A stretch of DNA of 15,193 nt from an uncultured Acidobacteriota bacterium (GTDB taxonomy: Bacteria > Acidobacteriota > Terriglobia > Terriglobales > Acidobacteriaceae). The notes under the pieces were generated by a model. The model searched no databases, had not been told where the DNA came from, and worked only from the letters and a program-made list of their open reading frames with translations. Positions 10,926 through 15,193 of this stretch are shown here, one piece after another. The position numbers and the translations under genes are program-made. The stretch covers positions 1 to 15,193 of the forward strand of contig CAIZGA010000123.1 in the NCBI GenBank assembly GCA_903932385.1, written 5' to 3'. Position 1 is the first letter of the stretch. Every line of letters begins with the position of its first letter.

Positions 10926-11906
10926 ATGAAGTGGACGGTGCTGGCATCGGGATCCAAAGGCAACAGCGCAGTGCTGGACTCCGGCCAGACGCGTGTGCTG
11001 GTGGATGCCGGGCTGAGCTGCCGTGAACTTTTCCGCCGGATGCGCGAGGTGGGTGAGGATCCGGAGCGGCTTGACGCCATTGTTGTGACCCACGAACATG
11101 TGGACCACGTGAACGGCCTTGCCGTGACTGCGCGCAAGCTGGGCGTTCCTGTGTACATCACCGAGCCGACCTACCGCGCCTGGGTGCGGATGATGACGCC
11201 GCGTACCACCATGAGCTACACGAAATGGATTGAGTTGCAGCGGGAGAAGGCCGCTGCTGAGAGTGTGGCTGCGGAAGCGGAACCGGTTGCAGACCTGAGC
11301 GAAGGCCTGCAGGATGCCGAGTTGGCGGAAGCCGATGCCGAGCCGCTATCGATTGCCGCAGCGGAAGATGTGGCCGAAAGTAAAACTTCCCGACCGGCAG
11401 CCCAGCTGGATTCCGTGGAGCATTTTTCTGCTGGCATTCAGTTCACCATCGGCGATATTTGCGTGACGCCGTTCACCATACCGCATGATGCCGTGGATCC
11501 GGTGGGGTTTGTCTTTGAAGCGGCCGGGGTGCGCGTGGGGTTGGCGACGGACCTGGGTTATGTTCCGCCGAATGTGAAGCTGGCGTTGCGGCAGTGCCAG
11601 TTGCTGGTGCTGGAAAGCAATCATGACCTGGAAATGCTGCGCGACGGGCCGTATCCCTGGCAGGTAAAGCAGCGGGTACTCTCCCGCGTGGGCCATCTAT
11701 CGAATGACGCGGCGGCGGAGTTCCTGACCGTGGACTATGACGGCGGGGCGGAATACGTGGTTCTGGCGCATTTATCGGAGAGCAATAATCTGCCCGAATT
11801 GGCACGGCTGGCGGCGGAAAAAGCGCTGTCAGAACGGGGAACGCTGCTGGGAAACCGGTTGCTGCTGGCCGAACAGGCAAAACCTCTGAATCCTATCTGC
11901 TTCTAA
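10926..11906 (+). CDS. Metallo-beta-lactamase-fold hydrolase of the YycJ/WalJ type, with an Ala/Glu-rich insertion
   Basis: The 326-residue product opens like YycJ/WalJ proteins (KWTVLASGSKGNSAVLDSG) and carries the metal-binding motif THEHVDH at 55-61. Further family blocks are IPHDAVDPVGFVF (185-197), GLATDLGYV (205-213), LVLESNHDLEMLRDGPYPW (227-245), VGHLSN (255-260) and LAHLSESNNLPELAR (280-294). B. subtilis WalJ is about 264 residues and has been reported to have double-strand DNA exonuclease activity; the reaction here is inferred from family only. The extra length is an insertion at about 103-160, rich in Ala and Glu and probably disordered or helical. The start is fixed by the conserved N-terminus, although the GGAG at 10920-10923 is only two bases from the ATG. 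It is the third gene of a same-strand group with the phosphatase and the propeller protein. Confidence 0.9.
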   Translation: MKWTVLASGSKGNSAVLDSGQTRVLVDAGLSCRELFRRMREVGEDPERLDAIVVTHEHVDHVNGLAVTARKLGVPVYITEPTYRAWVRMMTPRTTMSYTKWIELQREKAAAESVAAEAEPVADLSEGLQDAELAEADAEPLSIAAAEDVAESKTSRPAAQLDSVEHFSAGIQFTIGDICVTPFTIPHDAVDPVGFVFEAAGVRVGLATDLGYVPPNVKLALRQCQLLVLESNHDLEMLRDGPYPWQVKQRVLSRVGHLSNDAAAEFLTVDYDGGAEYVVLAHLSESNNLPELARLAAEKALSERGTLLGNRLLLAEQAKPLNPICF

Positions 11907-11977
11907 ATAAAGAAGATAATCGAAGCGCCACAACAATCGCGAAAGTGATATGGCGCAAGCCGATTACAAGGGGTAAA

Positions 11978-12115
11978 ATGGTACTGGTTACCGAAGAGCA
12001 ATTTTTCGGTACGTTTACTGAAGATGAAATTGGTGAAACCTATGGATCGACTCGTTCTGAATACCGAATGCACGGATCCGATCATTGGCGACATCCTCGC
12101 AGGATGGCGTTATGA
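11978..12115 (+). CDS. Possible 45-residue leader ORF overlapping the next gene in another frame
   Basis: An ATG at 11978 follows AAGGGG (11968-11973) by four bases, a better ribosome binding site than that of the gene it overlaps. The frame runs 45 codons to TGA at 12113-12115, beginning MVLVTEEQFFGTFTEDEIGE. It overlaps the first ~90 bases of the 12024 gene in a different frame and contains a hairpin (11989-12011). It could be a leader peptide or a chance ORF. The C-terminal part (HGSDHWRHPRRMAL) looks non-protein-like because it is read out of frame through the real gene. Confidence 0.3.
   Translation: MVLVTEEQFFGTFTEDEIGETYGSTRSEYRMHGSDHWRHPRRMAL
11989..12011 (+). promoter_or_regulatory. 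Stem-loop just upstream of the small membrane protein gene
   Basis: TACCGAA (11989-11995) and TTCGGTA (12005-12011) form a perfect 7-bp inverted repeat with a 9-base loop ending in T residues. It lies 12 bases before the ATG at 12024 and inside the possible leader ORF. No T-tract follows the stem, so it is not a standard terminator. It could affect translation initiation or be a protein-binding palindrome. Confidence 0.3.
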
Positions 12116-12515
12116 CATCTCCGGTGTCAGCCAGTCCATGTCTGGGGACTATACCAACCATCTGAAGGAGTGCACGCACTGCCGTAATCGGCAGAGGCTG
12201 CACCGCGGCATTGATGTCGCGCTGATTGCACTGACGACGCTTTCCTCGGTCGGGTTCCTGCTGGCACTTGCGATTCTGCACTACGATGTGCCGCTGCGGT
12301 ACTGGCCGATGCACGTGCATCAGCTGGCATTCGTGCTGGACCTGCAGGTGGCTGCCGGAATCGGATTGATTGTATCGATGGTGGCGTGGGTGGCAGTGGC
12401 CGTGGCGACCCCGGTGCCGGTCTACCTGACTGGCGTGGCCTTGCAGCAGACACGATCGCTGCAGCACCGCCTGCCGGAAGAACTGCGCAGCCGTCTGCTG
12501 AAGATGTACCTGTAG
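12024..12515 (+). CDS. Small membrane protein with anti-sigma-like zinc-binding motif
   Basis: The 163-residue product has an N-terminal cytosolic-looking region with Cys16 and an H-x3-C-x2-C motif (His46, Cys50, Cys53, in NHLKECTHCR). This is the arrangement of zinc-binding anti-sigma domains. Two hydrophobic segments follow, at about 62-86 (IDVALIALTTLSSVGFLLAL) and 104-128, then a charged C-terminal stretch (RLPEELRSRLL). A small Cys/His domain joined to membrane helices fits a regulator that tethers a partner to the membrane, but no sigma factor gene is in the window, so the role is an inference. The start is uncertain: ATG 12024 gives 163 residues with no good ribosome binding site, while ATG 12042, after GGTGA at 12032-12036, gives 157 and keeps all motifs. 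It converges on the diguanylate cyclase gene. Confidence 0.65.
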   Translation: MKLVKPMDRLVLNTECTDPIIGDILAGWRYDISGVSQSMSGDYTNHLKECTHCRNRQRLHRGIDVALIALTTLSSVGFLLALAILHYDVPLRYWPMHVHQLAFVLDLQVAAGIGLIVSMVAWVAVAVATPVPVYLTGVALQQTRSLQHRLPEELRSRLLKMYL

Positions 12516-12582
12516 ACAGGCGACGCACTGGCACAAACGGGCAGCGATGCCTGTGAGCCAAACCCTGAAATCCTGCTGATGG

Positions 12583-12601
12583 TCTGGAACTTTGTTCCGG
12601 A
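12583..12601. terminator. Hairpin in the gap between convergent genes, possible weak terminator
   Basis: TCTGGAAC (12583-12590), a TTT loop and GTTCCGGA (12594-12601) form an 8-bp stem with one G-T wobble. It lies between the stop of the + strand membrane protein gene (12515) and the stop of the - strand cyclase gene (12634). No T-run follows on either strand, so termination activity is doubtful. Confidence 0.25.
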
Positions 12602-12633
12602 GAGCCTGCGTGCTGCGCAGACGATGCTGTGCG

Positions 12634-13947
12634 TCAGTTGGTAGATGTGGGATGAAACTGCGGCGTAAGCTGCACGGGCGCGGTGATATTCCCCTGGCGT
12701 TCGAGTTCGCGGGCCTTCTGCTTGGCGCGGTACATGGCGGCGTCTGCCGCAGCGGCCAGCGAGATTTTGTTATCGCCATCTTCTGAGTACAACGCCATGC
12801 CGATGCTGGCGCTGATGGGAACGCTCCAGCCACGAATCATGACCGGCTCCAGAATGACCTGCTGCAGGGAGCGGACGACCTGGTCGGCAGTTTCACGGTT
12901 CGGAAGATCGCAGACCACTACGCTGAATTCATCGCCACCGGTGCGGGCGATGGTATCTGCGCGGCGGACAATCTGCTGGAACCGCGCGGCAACCGCCTTC
13001 AGAAAATAATCGCCGGACTGATGGCCGAAGGTGTCATTCACATTTTTGAAATGGTTCAGGTCAATGTTCAGCAGGGCAACGTGTTTGCCCAGCCGGTGGG
13101 CGCGGTCCAGCGCCTGCTGCAGGCGATCCTCAAACAGGCGGCGGTTGGGCAGGCCGGTAAGTTCGTCGTGCAGTGCAAGATATTCATGGTGATTGATTTC
13201 ATTTTCCAGCAGGACAAGAATCATGCCGACGGCCACCAGAAATTTCGGCAGGTTCCATACCTCAGCCTCAACGTGAATCTGCGGCGCGTACATGGCGAGT
13301 ATTTGTGAAACCGGAAAAACCAACGCCCAGGCAAAAAAGCTGAGGATGAGAACGTTCATGCCTGTGGTTTGCTTGCGCAACTCCGGCTGCGGCAGCATGA
13401 AGGCCGCGCCCAGATAGAAATCAAACAGGATCCAGATGACGCCGGCATCGGCGGTGTAGAAGTAAATCACCGGGATGATGAGCAGGCGCATGGCCAGAAA
13501 GCAAATGATGACCGAAGGGCCGAGCGGCTGCTGGCGGGCGACGAGGAAGAATCCTGCCATGCCGAAGACCATGGCGCAGACGGCCAGCACATAGTACGGC
13601 CACTGGGCCTGCACGCCCCAGCTGTAGCAAATGAGATAGAGGATAGAACTGCCTGAGAACATGGAGCAGTACAGGATGTACTTGGTGAGGGGAATGCTCT
13701 CTGCGCGTACGGCCGACATGAAGGCCTGCGCCGCCAGAACCAGCGTGATAAGGGTGATGCTGAGCGCAATGTGATGCACGACTCCCGTGCCGATATCAAA
13801 CATATGCGCGATGAAGTGGATGAGGATGATGACCCAGCCGATGAGCCAGTAGTGCGCCTGCGCATCGGGATTGCGCTTGAGTATAGATCGGAATACGGCG
13901 ATGAGAACGCCGATGGCGAGCAAATCGGGAAGCGCGGAAAGGTTCAT
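12634..13947 (-). CDS. Membrane-anchored diguanylate cyclase (GGDEF)
   Basis: The 437-residue product makes the second messenger cyclic di-GMP from two GTP. Residues 1-248 hold about seven or eight hydrophobic helices (for example 33-50, 57-79, 118-136, 145-164, 197-218, 234-247) and form an unrecognised membrane sensor. The catalytic domain (about 251-413) has DELTGLPNRRLFEDRL (261-276), NIDLNHFKNVNDTFGHQSGD (294-313) and the active-site GGDEF at 337-341. It ends with DAAMYRAKQKAR. The product-inhibition site RxxD is present as Arg328-Asp331, exactly five residues before GGDEF, so both synthesis and feedback inhibition should work. AGAGG at 13957-13953 lies five bases before the ATG, a good ribosome binding site. 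It has no EAL domain and no adjacent c-di-GMP effector in the window. Confidence 0.95.
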   Translation of the reverse strand: MNLSALPDLLAIGVLIAVFRSILKRNPDAQAHYWLIGWVIILIHFIAHMFDIGTGVVHHIALSITLITLVLAAQAFMSAVRAESIPLTKYILYCSMFSGSSILYLICYSWGVQAQWPYYVLAVCAMVFGMAGFFLVARQQPLGPSVIICFLAMRLLIIPVIYFYTADAGVIWILFDFYLGAAFMLPQPELRKQTTGMNVLILSFFAWALVFPVSQILAMYAPQIHVEAEVWNLPKFLVAVGMILVLLENEINHHEYLALHDELTGLPNRRLFEDRLQQALDRAHRLGKHVALLNIDLNHFKNVNDTFGHQSGDYFLKAVAARFQQIVRRADTIARTGGDEFSVVVCDLPNRETADQVVRSLQQVILEPVMIRGWSVPISASIGMALYSEDGDNKISLAAAADAAMYRAKQKARELERQGNITAPVQLTPQFHPTSTN

Positions 13948-14006
13948 CTCTACCTCTATTTATACGAGGCCAATCTAAGTGCGGCAGGTGTTTCGGCCGA
14001 CAATTG

Positions 14007-14035
14007 TTTATGAATACAAATTACATAGTTCGCAA
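14007..14035 (-). promoter_or_regulatory. Candidate promoter for the diguanylate cyclase gene
   Basis: On the - strand TTGCGA (14035-14030) and CATAAA (14012-14007) are 17 bases apart, each matching 4 of 6 consensus bases. They would give a leader of roughly 50 bases before the ATG at 13947. A second AT-rich hexamer, TATAAA, lies closer to the start codon. The rest of the 208-base gap 13948-14155 shows no gene or clear terminator. Confidence 0.3.
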
Positions 14036-14155
14036 TCTGGATGCAATTACTCGTAGGTAAATAATGTCAAAGGAACCGGGAAAGTTCGATACCACGGGAG
14101 TGTGATTGCCGTTGCAACATGCGGGGAGTGGCGGATGGGCGAGCGGAGGGGGCGG

Positions 14156-15142
14156 TTAGTTCTTGCGTTCGACGACAAAGTCCGGGATCCAGAGCAGGGC
14201 ATTGCGATAACTGGAGGCCGGCAGATTTTCCAGGCTGACCTTGGCGGCCTCGGCATAGGCAAAGGCCGCGCCCATGGCGTAATCAATGGAGCCGTGGCGC
14301 TGGAGGATGTCCACAATGCGCTGGTGAGGTACGCGGGCAAAGGAGCGGTCTGCCAGAACGGTGCGGATGTCTTCGCGTTCTGCGCCGGTGCCGAGTTCGA
14401 GGGCATGAATGATGGCAAGCGTTGCCTTACCTTCGCGCAGATCGCTGGCTACGGGCTTGCCGAGCGCCTCTTCGGTCGCTGTCAGATCGAGCACGTCGTC
14501 GACAATCTGGAAGGCCAGGCCTAGGTTGCGGCCGTAATTGCCAAACTGCTGGATGACTTCTTCTTCTGCATTACAGAGCACGGCACCTAGCTGGGTGGAA
14601 ACCTCAAAAAGATACGCCGTCTTGCGGAAGATGAGGTCAAAATATTCTTCTTCATTGATGAGCCGACCGAGCTTCTGCATCTGCAGCAGTTCGCCTTCCA
14701 CCATTTTCTGTGTGAGCGAGATGAGCAGGTCGAGGATGCGGAAGTTGCGTTCTTCCAGCGCGGTGCGAAAGGCCTGCATGTAGAGCCAGTCGCCCGCGAG
14801 CACGCACATGGAGTTGCCCCAGGTGGTGTTGGTGGAGGGGCGGCCGCGGCGTGTACCGGCCTCGTCAATAATGTCGTCGTGAACCAGCGTGGCGGTGTGC
14901 AGCAACTCAACCACGGCACCCAGCTTGATGCGGCTCTGGCCTTTGAATCCCAATGCTTTGGCCGAGAGCAACAACAGCGAAGGACGGATGCGTTTGCCGC
15001 CGCCTTCAATCAGGTAGTTGGCGATATCTGTAATGGCGGTGACGCCAGAAACCGTCTGTCCTGCGAACTCGCGCTCGATGGCAGCAAGGTCGTCGCGGAG
15101 CAGGTCAAAAAACCGCGCTGCCGAGATGGATGGGATGGCCAC
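14156..15142 (-). CDS. ispB: Long-chain all-trans polyprenyl diphosphate synthase (octaprenyl/heptaprenyl type)
   Basis: The enzyme extends farnesyl or geranyl diphosphate with isopentenyl units, giving the side chain of menaquinone or ubiquinone. The 328-residue product has GGGKRIRP (47-54), binding isopentenyl diphosphate, and the first aspartate-rich motif DDIID at 89-93 with RRGRPSTN after it. GDWLYMQAF lies at 117-125, and the second aspartate-rich motif FQIVDDVLD at 211-219 (Asp215, Asp216, Asp219). The residue five before the first motif is Ala84, a small side chain typical of long-chain (C30-C50) rather than farnesyl synthases. The exact chain length cannot be read from sequence. The start is GTG (15142-15140) with no ribosome binding site visible, but a good extended -10 sits just upstream. 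The gene symbol is by family; hepB- or sdsA-type naming is equally possible. Confidence 0.9.
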   Translation of the reverse strand: MAIPSISAARFFDLLRDDLAAIEREFAGQTVSGVTAITDIANYLIEGGGKRIRPSLLLLSAKALGFKGQSRIKLGAVVELLHTATLVHDDIIDEAGTRRGRPSTNTTWGNSMCVLAGDWLYMQAFRTALEERNFRILDLLISLTQKMVEGELLQMQKLGRLINEEEYFDLIFRKTAYLFEVSTQLGAVLCNAEEEVIQQFGNYGRNLGLAFQIVDDVLDLTATEEALGKPVASDLREGKATLAIIHALELGTGAEREDIRTVLADRSFARVPHQRIVDILQRHGSIDYAMGAAFAYAEAAKVSLENLPASSYRNALLWIPDFVVERKN

Positions 15143-15150
15143 TTTGTTGA

Positions 15151-15159
15151 ATATTAACA
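15151..15159 (-). promoter_or_regulatory. Extended -10 element before the polyprenyl synthase, suggesting a leaderless mRNA
   Basis: On the - strand TGTTAATAT (15159-15151) matches the extended -10 form TGn plus TAATAT. Its end lies eight bases before the GTG at 15142, so transcription would begin at or within a couple of bases of the start codon. This fits the absence of a Shine-Dalgarno sequence. No good -35 hexamer is visible, as is allowed with an extended -10. Confidence 0.4.
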
Positions 15160-15193
15160 GTGTAACGTGTGACTGGATGTGACGCAGCGCATA

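Noticed and set aside
11925..11956. Inverted repeat GCGCCA ... TGGCGC after the WalJ-like gene, considered as a terminator
   Set aside because: Only 6 bp with a 20-base loop and no following T-run.
11950..11976. 8-codon ORF (MAQADYKG) just before the possible leader ORF
   Set aside because: Too short and with no ribosome binding site.
14064..14105. 13-codon + strand ORF (MSKEPGKFDTTGV) after an AGG-like site in the 208-base gap
   Set aside because: Too short to judge, no conserved feature, and it lies upstream of no + strand gene.
14111..14118. Palindrome GTTGCAAC between the polyprenyl synthase and cyclase genes
   Set aside because: An 8-base palindrome with no loop or repeat partner is expected by chance and no second copy was seen nearby.

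Overview
The window looks like chromosomal DNA of a moderately GC-rich Gram-negative-type bacterium, most plausibly an Acidobacteriota of the Acidobacteriaceae/Terriglobales type. That placement is an inference: it rests on the flavour of the proteins (a signal-peptide-bearing ATP synthase b subunit, an enlarged gamma subunit, secreted TPR/aspartyl-protease and beta-propeller proteins), not on a marker RNA. I see no rRNA, tRNA, CRISPR array, insertion sequence or phage gene, and no gene-free stretch longer than about 210 bases.

Left third (1-6257, all + strand): the distal part of an F-type ATP synthase operon in the order [C-terminal end of a probable b/b' subunit]-atpF-atpH-atpA-atpG-atpD-atpC, closed by a strong intrinsic terminator. 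The first junctions overlap (GTGA and TAATG), the atpA-atpG and atpD-atpC junctions are 3 nt, and the gaps before atpA (86 nt) and atpD (71 nt) are longer and carry similar leader sequences. All catalytic motifs are intact, but several subunits are unusual. AtpF has a signal-peptide-like N-terminus and a Lys/Ala-rich C-terminal tail. AtpG has two insertions, one at the site of the chloroplast gamma regulatory insert. AtpC has a C-terminus poor in basic residues.

Middle (6272-8849, - strand): a secreted TPR protein with two retropepsin-like DTGA motifs, preceded upstream by an apparently orphan beta-class DNA methyltransferase.

Middle right (8986-11906, + strand): a tight three-gene group: a PP2C-type Ser/Thr phosphatase, an exported YVTN/YncE-type beta-propeller protein, and a YycJ/WalJ-type metallo-beta-lactamase-fold hydrolase with an Ala/Glu-rich insertion. 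A small membrane protein with an anti-sigma-like H-x3-C-x2-C motif follows (12024-12515, +).

Right end (12634-15142, - strand): a membrane-anchored diguanylate cyclase with intact GGDEF and I-site, and a long-chain polyprenyl diphosphate synthase, probably making the menaquinone side chain or an undecaprenyl-like lipid.

I do not see a clear new defence, mobile or biosynthetic system. The most unusual material is the set of lineage-specific extensions on ATP synthase subunits, followed by leader/start-site oddities (possible leaderless starts, an overlapping leader ORF with a hairpin).
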